Source of the DNA: Takakia lepidozioides
Taxonomy: Eukaryota > Streptophyta > Takakiopsida > Takakiales > Takakiaceae
Assembly (NCBI GenBank): GCA_030704615.1
Contig: CM060733.1
Location: forward strand, 49,228,001 to 49,292,000
Length of the DNA: 64,000 nt
Direction: 5' to 3'
Shown: positions 44,197 to 55,965 of the stretch, one piece after another
Position numbering within the stretch: the stretch's first letter is position 1
How the letters are laid out: each line of letters starts with the position of its first letter
Notes under the pieces: generated by a model
Told to the model about the DNA's origin: nothing
Databases searched by the model: none
The model's input: the letters and a program-made list of their open reading frames with translations, nothing else
Translations under genes and position numbers: made by a program

Positions 44197-44201
44197 GTTC
44201 G
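44197..44201. repeat. Target-site duplication of gypsy-1 (right copy, GTTCG)
   Basis: Followed by ATACCACCTGAAACC, which continues the transposase codons seen uninterrupted in element A. Confidence 0.95.
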
Positions 44202-47200
44202 ATACCACCTGAAACCGGGGTCGGTTTTTTTGGAGGAGGAAAGGAAGGACTCTAACGGCCTTGTTGTCGAGAGTATTGTTGTGCTCCACGATGGGCCAGG
44301 AATGGCGAGTTCCACCATCGGACAGCGTCATATACAGGGCTGTTGGGGACTTCATTTGCCCGCCAAATGCACCTTCTATCCTGGCGCCTTCCACAAAACA
44401 ATCCGCGAATCAGAGAGTGGCTACCTCAAAGAGAGAAGTCCGCAACGAAGTAAATCCAGAGCCGAACCCATCCATGCAGACGAGCGAGAACCGGGTTGTT
44501 CACAACCTGTCCGACTCAGACGAGGTCATGGAAGTTCTGAGGTCGTCTTGGAGATCAGGCAAGTCCTCAATGGACGTTAGTGGAGGAGGGAGTCATATTC
44601 CCAGCACGAGCACCGCAGTTCGATCTATTCTTGAAATTCTGCGAGGGCTTCACCTGGAGGGACACCGGTCGGAGCTGGCCGGGCTGGACTATAGCAAGTT
44701 TGCAATTAAATCGGTTACATGCCTTCCCGCCAACGTCGACAGTAATATCTTCTTTGAGTTCCCTCCTCGGGCGGACTACTCGAGGGCATCCGCAATGTTG
44801 ACAGATATGGATAGAAAACATGACGGTCATCCTTGGTGCGTTACCAAAACCACCAGCATGAAGATGCTCGATGGTGTGCGGGTGCGCTACGTTGTTTGTG
44901 CGGGCGCGTTGCGGTGTTTCTCCCCAACTTGCTTCCACTTTAAATCCAGAGGTCACAGGAACGAGACCGATTGGACAGGCACAGCTCATCAACCATTTTG
45001 AGCTCAGGAGAAGGTTCCGAACTCCACATTTAAGTGTGCGCATTGCAAAGAACCACCACACTGCATGTCTGTTTGTAATGCCAAGCAGTTCTATGTGTTG
45101 CACCGTTTCCCTGACCTCACCCGAGCTTGCATACACGTTGGATCCCATTGTCACAAATTGGCGAGGGGGAACTCGCGGGAGGCTGCCCACGAGGCAGAGC
45201 AGCTCGTTCAGGAGGAGGTTAAGTTGAGACCGGGTGCCAAACCCAAACAGATACAGCTCCAAGCCGCCCATAAGATGGCATTGGCCAGAATTATGTCGGA
45301 AGACGGCTCCGACAGAGTTCCTCTCGATGACAAGGAAATGGAGGCATTGCTGGAGTCGGTGTCCCACGTCTGTTCACCGAATGTCCGAAACCACATTGTG
45401 TCATGCAAACAGAAAATTGGGCGTGGCTCGGATATGCACTCCATTCTGGAGGTGAAGCGACGATGTGGATATGACTACATTCATGGAAGTCGGTTTCCAG
45501 GACAAGGGACTGAGGTAGATCGTTGTTTCGTATTCAAAATGTCCACGTGTGGACCTGGCAGCGGCGTCGAACTGGTCCACAGGATGACGAGTGGGGACTT
45601 GTCAAACAGTTGGGGTCATGTTCGACCATATCAAGCGAATTACAAATCACCAGTGGGTGACAATGGGTGCACATGTCTACGACACCCACTGCAGGATGCT
45701 AATGACAATTGCTATTTGTGAGATGAAAGGAGAGGACACACAATCGGAGATGCTTTTTTGGCAAGGAATAAACGAACAGATGGCCAAGGCGGGATTGCCC
45801 CCTCCCAATTTCCGTGGTTTCATGGCGGACAACGCACAAGCAAATTGGGCTGCCATCCGAAGGGTGTACGGGGAAGACCCCAATGTTCCCATGGAAGGCA
45901 AGGAGAGATCTTGTGGGTTCCATTTTCTGCAGAGCCTTTCGCAGTACACAACCAGGCTCGTGGCGCCAGATTTCAGAGAGGAGCACCATTCCATGTGCCT
46001 TGCGTGGAAGCGCGCCCCCACCTTGGATGATGCAGAGACACAGTTTGCATGTATACGGGCTTGGTGGACATCATCAGGTGCTGTAAGGAAATCAGACGAG
46101 GGAGCAATGGTCAGTTGGCTAGCATGGTGGCATTATCGTTTCCTCCAAATTAGCGACTATATGCGGGAGGTGAGTTGCACGAATTCGCGTCCCGTTGAAT
46201 ATTATTCTTGGCCATATTTGTAACTTGCTTGTGACCTCAACATGTGTTTGTGCAGGAAATGTGTCTCAACTCCGACACCGACATGCCCACGACAAACATG
46301 GCCAAATCAGTGCACTCTTCCTGGCGTGCCTCCTCTGCGGCGCATCTGGTGGACATCCTCACTGCCACAACGGAGGACATTGTGAGGTCAATTATGCAGC
46401 AAAGCAGGTACAACGAGTTCTTGAAAGGGAAACAGTGGGGCTTGGGGCCGGATAGGCAGGAAATGCTGATGCAGACTGCCTCTAGATCGAAGAATCCTCG
46501 GAAGTGGGCGGCGGCCTTGCGAGAGGGCCTTCGGGACACGCCATTGCTGCGAAGAGGCCAACATTTGGAAGGAGATGTTCATACCCGTCCAGTGAGACGA
46601 AGACTTGACGAGGCACCTGGCGGAGAAGAGGATTCATGGCGAGCTGACAAGAATATTCGCACGCTCCCTCGTGGTCCGGTGATGTTGCCCGAGGAGGTCT
46701 CGTCGAGCACCGCAAGTCCTGCACGTTCAAGATCGCCATCTCCTTTGAGCACAGGGCGCGTGCCCCGGCAACATAACGAGCCATCTGTAGTAAAGCAGTA
46801 CAACATTCCCATTGTGGAGACAAGAGTGTCGGAGTCACAGTGGAGAATTGCGAGGACATTGCCGGCATTTCGAGGGAAGTGCTGCGCCATCCGGGTGGAT
46901 ACGAGAGCACGCTGTGGTGAGATGATTCGGGGGAACCCACACGGTGTTGTACCTGCACCTTGTTTCAGCGGCAAATTTTTGACTCCCACATTTGCTCACG
47001 CCACAACGCAGACATTTTGGTTCTGTAGGCACGACATAATGACCTGTGTATTTGGCAAGCCCAAGTACGGGATTCAGGGAATGCCGGAGCCTCCGGGCGT
47101 CTGGCCTGTTGCACCGGGTTGCAGCCTCTCTCAGAATGAGGCGGATGCTCTATCTGCAACAAGATTTCGAATGGTGCAACGCACAGACATCCCGGCCCAC

Positions 47201-47819
47201 GCATTTCCGGTTCCTCAGACCCAGCCATTGCAGACTGCTTGGTCCAGTAGAGACGGATTGGACAATTCTGCACATCCCACAATGCAATTCGGAAGAGTGA
47301 AGAGACGACACCCTCCCAACAAGTTGAATGAGACTCGGATTGCCAATGCTCTTGGGATGGCTTGCACTATTCAGAGCTCCGTGGACGTACCCCCACCCGG
47401 CCTTGCGCGTGTGTATCGGATGGCAACGGCCGGCTCGGCTGTACGCGACGATGTATACACAATTACGATTGGAGTGGAGCCGACTTGCAATTGTACGGAC
47501 TTCTCATTGATGGAAGCAAAGAAGGGTTCGAAGTATTATCCGTGCAAGCATCTGTATTACATTTACCTGAAGAGGTTGAGGATGAACGTGACTATTGATA
47601 ACTTTATTCATGCACCGGCGTTGAGCGTGAACGAGCTGCACAAACTCCTCCTTAGGGATTCCAGAAATCATTGATGGGGCAAAGGGAATCCTCCATATGG
47701 ATATTTTCAATTGCATTTTGCTATATCAGACCTTTTTTTGCAGTGTAATGAAATGCACCCCAAAACTCCTGGAATGAGGCAATATTCCATTCAAACTGAG
47801 ATCCAACAGAAGCAGTTGT

Positions 47820-48130
47820 GGGGCCATTTCTGGAAAAATGGCACCGAATTTCTCTTTTTGGGGCCGAAAACTGGCTAAGTCCCAACATGCACTGGTACCT
47901 GTGTCTGGGAAAATGGTGCCGAATTTCTCTTTTTTGGGCCGAAAACTGGCTAAGTCCCAACATGCACTGGTACCGTGTCTGGAAAAATGGCGCCGAATTT
48001 CTCTTTTTTGGGCCGAAAACTGGCTAAGTCCCAACATGCACTGGTACCGTGTCTGGAAAAATGGCGCCGAATTTCCCTATTTTGCGCCGAAAACTGGCTA
48101 AGTCCGAACATGCACTGGAAAAATGGCGCC
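47820..48130. repeat. GGCGCC repeats downstream of the element B transposase
   Basis: About four units of roughly 70 bases: AAAATGGCGCCGAATTTCTC, a stretch of T, GGGCCGAAAACTGGCTAAGTCCC, then AACATGCACTGGTACC. They share GGCGCCGAATTT with the intergenic arrays and CTGGCTAAGTCCC with the intron repeat at 6592-7390. The motif therefore marks all non-coding parts of the transposon. Confidence 0.85.
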
Positions 48131-48428
48131 GAATTACCTGTCATGAGGGGACCTATAGCCGCGGAATTCGGCACCGCTTTTCGCCTGAGAGACCTATTAC
48201 CGCGAAATACGTCGTCGTTTTTTCAGGTTACGGACCCTATTACCGCGAAATTCGGCGCCATATTTGCACATGTCGCTGGGAATTGGCATGAGCGGAAGAC
48301 GAAATATCATGAGCACAACTATCAAAACTACAATTTTCCCTTCAAGGGGCCGAATAATATATTTGTTTTTCCTGACACATGGCATTAAATTAATGTTTTT
48401 AATTGTTTTTTATTTTCGAAATTTGTAC
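48131..48428. other. 3' subterminal region of element B
   Basis: No gene. Contains degenerate GAATTCGGCACCGC and CCGCGAAATTCGGCGCC words, then AT-rich sequence. Confidence 0.5.
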
Positions 48429-48500
48429 TTCTGCTCATGAAAACCGATTGTCTTACTACTCCGCTCATGCCGCTCATGCCGCTCATGCTCATGAAATAGC
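48429..48500 (+). repeat. Terminal repeat of element B (transposase end)
   Basis: TTCTGCTCATGAAAA, then three CCGCTCATG copies and CTCATGAAATAGC, ending at 48500. Corresponds to 9931-9982 at the methyltransferase end of element A, reading outward in both. Confidence 0.65.
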
Positions 48501-48507
48501 TAATCTC

Positions 48508-48588
48508 CACGGCAGGTGTGGACTGGGGCGGATTCCACGGGAAAAAATGTGAAAAAAACCGTGGAAAAAACCGTTTTTTCTTCTAGTG
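48508..48588 (-). repeat. CACTA terminus fragment
   Basis: The reverse complement begins CACTAGAAGAAAAAACGG and ends ACCTGCCGTGG. It matches the left end of CACTA copy 2 (60946-61028) over about 80 bases, then homology stops abruptly at the element B end. It could be a short non-autonomous derivative or the remnant of a larger element. Confidence 0.7.
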
Positions 48589-48743
48589 GATGGAGTGCCA
48601 GAGCAGACTGATGGTGGACTGAAGAGCAATGGTGATCGTGGTGCAGCGAGTGCCTTACGTTTTGAGCACGAGGCATCCAGGGCTTTATATGTAGGGAGTT
48701 CTTCCTCTTGATTGTCTGCTACCTTACTGCTGTTAAATGCTTG

Positions 48744-48791
48744 TCAAACCCATGGTGTGTCAAACCCATGGTGTGTCAAACCCATGGTGTG
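48744..48791. repeat. Three tandem 16-bp units
   Basis: TCAAACCCATGGTGTG three times in perfect succession, followed by a partial TCAAACACC that runs into the TNP2 reading frame. Confidence 0.9.
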
Positions 48792-51016
48792 TCAAACACC
48801 TTTGTCGATGAACTCCATACATTGTTAGGAAGACAACTGTTGCCAGCAGACAATTGCCTGCCAAAGTCCCACTATGAGGCAAAACAACTCATAATGGAAC
48901 TTGGGCTTCATTACGAGAGTATACATGCATGTCCGAAAGACTGTGTGTTGTTCAGAAGGGAGCTTCAGAATTTGGAGGTTTGTCCAAAATGTCAGGCACG
49001 TCGTTATGTGGTGGGTACGAAGACACCAGTACCTCGTAAGGTCCTTCGACATTTCCCTATCATTCCAAGGCTGCTTCGAATGTATAAAGCCAAATCCATC
49101 TCAGAGTTAATGTCATGGCACTTTAAGAATCGAAGTGAGGATGGCTTGGTTAGGGACCCAGCAGACAGCAAGGCTTGAGCCCACATTGACCAAAAATGGC
49201 TTGAGTTTGCAGCGGACCCCAGAAATCTGTGATTGGGTCTCGCATGGGATGGTGTCAATCCTTACATTGATAAATCAAACAAATGGTCAACTTGGCCTGT
49301 CATGTTGGTAAACTATAATCTTCCACCCTGGCTGTGTACTAAGCCATTTTTCACGATGTTGGCTTTATTGATTCCTGGACCACAATCTGTGGGAAATGAC
49401 AATGCAGATGTTTATCTGCAGCCCCTTGTGGATGAGCTGAAATTGTTGTGGGAAGTTGGTGTGGAGGCATTGGATGGAAGTAGCCTAGTGGGGCAACAGT
49501 CATTTCGCATGAGGGCCATCTTGATGTGGTCAATCCACGACTTTCCAGCTTATGGGTTGCTAGCAGGATGCGCACACGGGGATACAAGGTCTGCCTAGCT
49601 TGCGGCCCTAATGTTGATTCCAGGTACTCCAAGGCATGCAAAAAAGTTTTGTATCTTGGTCATAGGAGATACTTGCCTGCTGTTCATCCCTATAGGAATA
49701 ATTCGTCCCACTTTAATGGACATGTGGAACATAGAGCAGCTCCTATGGTGGTCACTGCAAGTGAGCAATTTGACCGGGCTACAACCAAAGAGTTGTATCT
49801 CGCAATGGGAGGGGCTGAGGGGGGAAAACAGGACCCTTCAAAGGAACATGGCATGAAACGGGTCACTGTTTTGAACCAATTGCCATACTGGAAAGACTTA
49901 CTCATCCGATACACACTGGATGTGATGCATTGTGAAAAAAAATTGTGTGAGAATGTGCTGAGAACCATTCTTGGGGAGAAGGACACAGCCACATCTAGGA
50001 AGGATATGGAACTCAATGTCATTCGTGAACACTTGTGGTTGAGACCCCATCCCTCTCACCCGAACAAGTTGGTGAAGCCTTTGGCCCCATATGTTCTTAC
50101 TGAAGATGAGAAGGTGTTGTTTTTGGAAACATTGGTTGCAGTAAAGGCCCCCACAGGTTATGCTGCCACATTCCAGAAACATGTGGCTGACAATAAACTG
50201 TCTACAATGAAAACCCATGACTACCATGTAATGATGCAGCAGATTTTACCTCTTTGCATTCGAGGGGTATTGGGAAAGGGTCCACGGATGGCAATTATGA
50301 GGCTTTCTCGAGTCTTCCGAAAAGTGTATGCAAAGATCATTAATCCAGCTGAGCTACCGGCCTTAAAAGAAGATGTTCACTATGAGTCTGCTGGGACTGG
50401 CGCCAGAGACAGGGTGACATTTGATTCTGGAGTTGCTCAAGTATTCCATCAGGAAAGCGAAAACAGAGCAGGTATGTCCAAACGAGTGTTATCCCAATTG
50501 GAATATGTGGGTGTTGTAAGAGAAATAATTCAACTGGATTACGGAATTCTTCACCCAATTTTGTTCTTGTGTAGATGGGTGAGGTCACACATGGTGGGCC
50601 GGAATGCCACCATGAAACGAGATGATTATGGCTTTCTCTTGGTTGACTTCAGTCGCATGTTACCTCGGATGGAGCAGCCCTGGACATTCCCTAGTCAGGT
50701 GGAGCAAGTTTTTTTCTCGGATGAAAAAAGTTCACGAGGGAACTGGAAGGTGGTCCTTCACAAGGACCCTCGATCCCGACGAGTGGTTCACGATATTACA
50801 GAAGTGGCACTGGGTGAGGGAGACACTTATGTAGGCATGGTGCCTCCTGAAATTCCTCATAACATCATGACTGAGCTTGCTGTTTGTGTTCCTTTGAGTG
50901 AGGCAGATGAATTGGCCATTGCCAACTTGAATGCACTTGCAAGGCAGAGGCGAAATGGTAGAAGGCGGAGGCAAGCTCCACATGGGAGGTACCAGGCCAG
51001 TTGTGCTATGGTCTAG
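48792..51016 (+). pseudogene. CACTA transposase TNP2
   Basis: Frames about 48792-49178, 49233-49598 and 49526-51016 form one En/Spm-type transposase. Motifs: CPKCQARRYVVGTKTPVPRK, KVLRHFPIIPRLLRMY, LMSWHFKNRSEDGLVRDPAD, LGLAWDGVNPYIDK, WPVMLVNYNLPPWLCTK, MLALLIPGP, MWSIHDFPAYGLLAGC. After these come LGHRRYLPAVHPYR, YWKDLLIRYTLDVMHCEKKL and the DUF4218-like stretch PLCIRGVLGKG. TGA codons near 49176 and 49230 and a frame change near 49580 inactivate it. The first codons of the usual TNP2 are missing; the 16-bp repeats sit where they should be. It moves CACTA elements together with TNPA. Confidence 0.88.
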
Positions 51017-51799
51017 AGTTGGTTTCTTCTATTGCATGTATTTTTCCAGGGTTTAGACTTGATACAACATGGTACCTTGCATGGGTGGGAGTGACTGAGC
51101 TGTTGGGGTGGGCAGAATTCTGACAAACACACTTTCATTTGTGACAGTGAACCCTAAACAGTCATGGAGTTGTGGCCTGCATACTTTTCTGACCCTAGTC
51201 AATGGTGGCCCAATTGTGGCAAAAAGGTGAATGCATGTTGGATTATAGAGAGTAGCAGATACAATTGAGCATAGGAACTAGTGTGAGAAGTTGAGTTGGG
51301 TGTTTCCTAGAACAAATGTAGGCTGTTATTGTCAGTTGCTACCAGCAAGGCAAAAATGTATGCATGATTTGTGAGAGGCATGGATAGCTGAAGGAGTAGG
51401 GATAGAGTGTGGGTCCAGATTCATCCAAGAGGGCCACATTTCAAGCACAACATTGCCTATGATTCCTTGTGGAAGGATAGCTACAAGAAATCTGCATGGG
51501 TAGATGGTCAACTGGAAGCCGCAGCAGCAGCGGCACAATTGGTAAAATCAGGCGATAAGGGCACCTTCTTCAACACATTTCACCTTGTTTTTCCCCCTTG
51601 TCAGAATCGGCCCTAAATTTCCATGTTGAATTATGCAAGTTAGCTGGTTGAGTGAATCTTTGATAGATTGGAGTGACTTTGACATGATAGTGCCAATGTG
51701 ACAACAGGAAAGTATCCAAAAACAGGTACAAGAGATGAGGAGAAGGTGTGGAATGAATACTTTTCTGATCCAGTCAATGGTGGGACAACCGAGGCAAAA
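51017..51799. other. Gene-free stretch
   Basis: Intermediate composition without a recognisable gene. A motif AAGGGCACCTTCTTC near 51556 recurs as GAGGGCACCTTCTTC near 57925, both just before PPR-derived sequence, so this is probably old flanking DNA of a duplicated PPR gene. Confidence 0.4.
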
Positions 51800-54640
51800 A
51801 GGTGAATGCCTGGCAGATTACCAGATGTCATTTTGAACACTGCCCTGGTGGAAATATATGCCAAATGTGGGTGCATCAAGGATGCCAAGGGAGTGTTCAA
51901 CACTATGGCTAAACGAGATGTGGTGTCATGGAGTGCGATGCTTGCAGGGGCATGGGATGGAGGCTTTGGAGACCTATGAGCAAATGATGGGGGAAGGGTG
52001 AAGCCCGACCACATAACATTTGTGTGTGTTGGCAGTGAGTGTGGGAGCCTGGCAGCCTTGGAAAAGGGCAAAGAGATCCATCGTGACAATTTGCAATTGT
52101 ACCAGATGTCATCCTGAACATGACTGCTCTGGTGGACACATGTATGCCAAATGTGGGAGCATTGAGGATGCGAAAGGAGTGTTCAACACTATGGCTGAAC
52201 AAGATTGTGGGTTTGCAGTGCGTGTGCAAGTCTGGCAGCCCTGCAAAAGGGCAAAGTGGTGCATGGTTGCATCACCAAAGCTGGAATTGTAATAGATGCG
52301 ATTCTAAACAATGCCCTCGTGGACATGTATGCCAAATATATGTGAGAGCATTGAGGATGCGGAGGGAGTGTTCAACACTATGGCTGAACAAGATGTGGTG
52401 TCGTGGAGCACGATGCTTGCAGGATGTGCACAACAGTGAAGTGGGATGGAGCCTTTGGAGACCTATCATGACCAAATGATGGGGGAAGGGATGAAGCCCG
52501 ACCACAACACATTTGTGTGCGTTTGCAGTGCGTGTGCAAGCCTGGCAGCTCTGGAAAAGGGAAGAGGTCCATGGTTTCATTGTCAAAGCTGGAATTATAC
52601 CTGATGTGATTCGAGACAATGCCCTCGTGGACATGTATGCCAAATGTTTCAGCATGAAGGGCAAGCCTGGCAGCTCTGGAAAAGGGAAGATCGGGTCCAT
52701 GGTTTCATTGTCAAAGCTGGAATTGTACCTGATGTGATTTTGGACAATGCCCTCGTGGACATGTATGCCAAATGTGTTAGCATGAAGGGCAAGCCTGCCA
52801 GCTCTGGAAAAGGGAAGATCAGGTCCGTGGTTTCATTGTCTAAGCTGGAATTGTACCTGATTGTGATTCTGGACAATGCCCTCGTGGACATGTATGCCAA
52901 ATGTGGGAGCATCAAGGGCAAGCCTGCCAGCTCTGGAAAAGGGAAGATCAGGTCTATGGTTTCATTGTCAAAGCTTGCATTGTACCTGATTGTGATTCTG
53001 GACAATGCCCTCGTGGACATGTATGCCAAACGTGGGAGCATCAATGGCAAGCCTGCCAGCTCTGGAAATGGTTCCGATCAGGTCCATGGTTTCATTGTCA
53101 AAGCTGGAATTGTACCTGATTGTGATTCTGGACAATGCCCTCGTGGACATGTATGCCAAATGTGGGAGCATCAAGGGCAAGCCTGCCAGATTTGGAAAAA
53201 GGAAGAGGTCCATGGTTTCATTGTCAAAGCTGGAATTATACCTGATGTGATTATGGACAATGCCCTCGTGGACATGTATGCCAAATGGGTCAGCATGAAG
53301 GGCAAGCCAGGCAACTCTGGAAAAGGGAAGATCGGGTCCATGGTTTCATTGTCAAAGCTGGAATTGTACCTGATGTGATTCTGAACAATGCCCTCGTGGA
53401 CATGTACGCCAAATGTGGGAGCATCAAGGGCAAGCCTGCCAGCTCTGGAAAAGGGAAGATCAGGTCTATGGTTTCATTGTCAAAGCTTGCATTGTACCTG
53501 ATTGTGATTCTGGACAATGCCCTCGTGGACATGTATGCCAAACGTGGGAGCATCAATGGCAAGCCTGCCAGCTCTAGAAATGGTTCCGATCAGGTCCATG
53601 GTTTCATTGTCAAAGCTGGAATTATACCTGATGTGATTCTGGACAATGCCCTCGTGGACATGTATGCCAAATGTGGGAGCATCAAGGGCAAGCCTGCCAG
53701 ATTTGGAAAAAGGAAGAGGTCCATGGTTTCATTGTCAAAGCTGGAATTATACCTGATGTGATTATGGACAATGCCCTCGTGGACATGTATGCCAAATGTG
53801 TCAGCATGAAGGGCAAGCCTGGCAGCTCTGGAAAAGGGAAGAGGTCCATGGTTTCATTGTCAAAGCTGGAATTGTACCTGATGTGATTCTGAACAATGCC
53901 CTCGTGGACATGTACGCCAAATGTGGGAGCATCAAGGGCAAGCCTGCCAGCTCTGGAAAATGGAAGATCAGGTCTATGGTTTCATTGTCAAAGCTTGCAT
54001 TGTACCTGATTGTGATTATGGACAGTGCCCTCGTGGACATGTATGCCAAACGTGGGAGCATCAATGGCAAGCCTGCCAGCTCTGGATAAGGTTCCAATCA
54101 GGTCCATGGTTTCATTGTCAAAGCTGGAATTGTACCTGATTGTGATTCTGGACAATGCCCTCGTGGACATGTATGCCAAATGTGGGAGCATCAAGGGCAA
54201 GCCTGGCAGCTCTAGAAAAGGGAAAAGGTCCATGGTTTCATTGTCAAAGCTGGAATTATACCTGATGTGATTATGGACAATGCCCTCGTGGACATGTATG
54301 CCAAATGTGTCAGCATGAAGGGCAAGCCTGGCAGCTCTGGAAAAGGGAAGAGGTCCATGGTTTCATTGTCAAAGCTGGAATTGTACCTGATGTGATTCTG
54401 AACAATGCCCTCGTGGACATGTACGCCAAATGTGGGAGCATCAAGGGCAAGCTTGCCAGCTCTGGAAAAGGGAAGATCGGGTCCATGGTTTCATTGTCGA
54501 AGCTGGAATTGTACCTGATTGTGATTCTGGACAGTGCCCTCGTGGACATGTATGCCAAATGTGGGAGCATCAAGGATGCGAAGGCAGTTTTCCAACACTA
54601 TGGCTCTTGGAGTGATTTTGACATGTACCAGTAGAGGGGA
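51800..54640 (+). pseudogene. PPR-gene relic expanded into a tandem array (about 17 units of 128-129 bp)
   Basis: The first part (51830-52500) still reads like a plant PLS-type pentatricopeptide gene: ALVEIYAKCGCIKDAKGVF, RDVVSWSAMLAG, GSLAALEKGKEIH, interrupted by stops. From about 52560 one segment encoding HGFIVKAGIVPDVILDNALVDMYAKCGSI is repeated roughly seventeen times at 128-129 bases. The changing unit length shifts frame, so MYAKCGSI and GFIVKAG appear in alternating phases and no long PPR protein can be made. Intact family members are organellar RNA-binding proteins. The last unit (54500-54600) regains GSIKDAKAVFQHYGS, then ends. Confidence 0.85.
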
Positions 54641-55965
54641 GAAAGTGGGGCCCTCAGCAGACGAGTTGAAAAGCACTAGTTAAAAAACACTGGCGCTTGA
54701 TAGGGTGGGGCAAAATTCAGGCTGGGGCGATCATTGATATCCCGGACGCAGTGTAAAAAAGACGGTTGTGAGTGAAGTACACCCGTAAAAAAAAAACCCT
54801 ACTGTCTCAAAAAGGGAGCCCGTCACAAAGAGCAAGGCACTTTGTCCAAGCTTCTCGACATCAAGCAACAATGTGGACAGGGAGGGAGTCATTGGGAACA
54901 ATTTTTGTAAGGTGGTGAAGAAAGCTTTGTCTGAGGATCACTGGATATTTCTCTAGTACGGTTGGACTAGTAGAGATTGAAATTCGTGCTCAGCTCAGCT
55001 TCAGACTGTCTCATTGTGAGGGGCCTAGGGTTGTTGTGCACATGCGCCTACGCCCTCACCGCTGCGTGTCCCGAACTGCGTGTCAAGGTTGACTGGACAG
55101 AAATGGGATTGACATTTTTGGCGCTCACAAATCTCTGAGACGACATGTGGTAGTTTTATCTATAGCTTCTCAAAGCAATTGTTGTACATTGTTGATTATA
55201 GTGTGACATTCTCATAACGATATTGTCGTCAGCTGCATGAGCAGTGCATCTTTTTGGATTGCTGGTTTCCGAAGGGATTATATGTGACAGGACAGAGGGC
55301 AAATTATAGCCAATAGTTGCAGGCAGTGTTCAATATTGAAGAGAATTCTATGCCCTTTCGGTTCTGCCGATCTCCTTCTCATTTTACTTGAGGTTGTCTA
55401 TTTTGAGAGCTTTGATGTTTGGATGAAAATGCATTTTGGCATCAACTTAAATGGATGGCCTGCACTGGTGGGCATACAGATTCTAAACGAGCTGGCAAAG
55501 AAAAACTACAAGTCCCACAGCCCTCTACTTGCAAACCCCATAACCCTAATAACCTTTTTGAACTTTTAAATTCTCTAAACAAAAGTCTATGTGTTATGTC
55601 GTCCAAGGCATGTTGAATAGAGGTGGAAGTCATTTCATCCATCTATCTTCCACCTGGATGGTCAATGTGCCACGCCATATAGTTGCTCCAAATTCCTGTA
55701 GGACATCTCACACTAACCTCACACTCCATGACTCATTTCACACTCATGTCAAATGCCCCATATGCATTATCTTGGTCAACACCCGTTGACCGTATGGGTG
55801 TCATTCGAGTGTGAAATTTGTAACACCATACAATGGTCCAGATCACACCTTGCCTCCTCTCACATGGGTGTAAGAGGAGCTGTTCAAAGTGCCAGGTGTG
55901 AACTATGTGTGGTGTTGGAAAAACCGGTTTCTGTAGTAGTGCCCAATTATTGCACAGATTATCTT
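54641..55965. other. Gene-free stretch with scattered repeats
   Basis: No gene supported. Short frames at 55336-55616 have no recognisable motif. At 55650-55910 there are several TCACAC and GTGTGA words in inverted positions, resembling CACTA-type subterminal sequence. Confidence 0.4.

Larger units (their letters stand above)
30776..47674 (+). pseudogene. Element B transposase (MULE-like DDE, SWIM finger), split by gypsy-1
   Basis: Coding parts are 30776-30879, 44202-46169 and 46255-47674. Start ATG 30776 is by analogy with element A. Breaks: a one-base deletion near 30802, gypsy-1 after codon VR (30880), an 11-base deletion near 44290, an in-frame TGA at 44999-45001 and a +1 shift near 45600. 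Motifs: MDRKHDGHPWC near 44807, FDHIKRI near 45620 (first Asp), GFMADNAQANWAAIRR near 45820 (second Asp), CGFHFLQSL near 45910 (C-x2-H), intron 46170-46254, and C-terminal SWIM CNCTDF with PCKHLYYIYLKR near 47487-47575. The catalytic Glu is not assigned. The protein is the transposase of the two-gene transposon; this copy cannot be functional. Confidence 0.82.
28325..48500. mobile_element. Element B: second copy of the transposase / ParB-methyltransferase transposon, with gypsy-1 inside
   Basis: Contains methyltransferase exon 1 (28366-28542, minus), the palindrome array (28750-30620) and a broken transposase (30776-47674), ending in the terminal repeat at 48429-48500. Removing gypsy-1 and one target copy leaves about 6.9 kb. 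It is inverted relative to element A. Its left edge is not a transposon end: homology with A runs into intron 1 and stops where gypsy-2 pol begins, so nine exons of the methyltransferase gene and the left terminus are lost. Confidence 0.75.

Noticed and set aside
52644-54634. Functional PPR protein from the 52644-54634 frames
   Set aside because: PPR motif residues alternate between frames and the apparent long frames read the wrong phase (MVSLSKLEL) for half of each unit.
55336-55616. Short plus-strand frames as a host gene
   Set aside because: No recognisable motif, no splice support, mutually overlapping frames.
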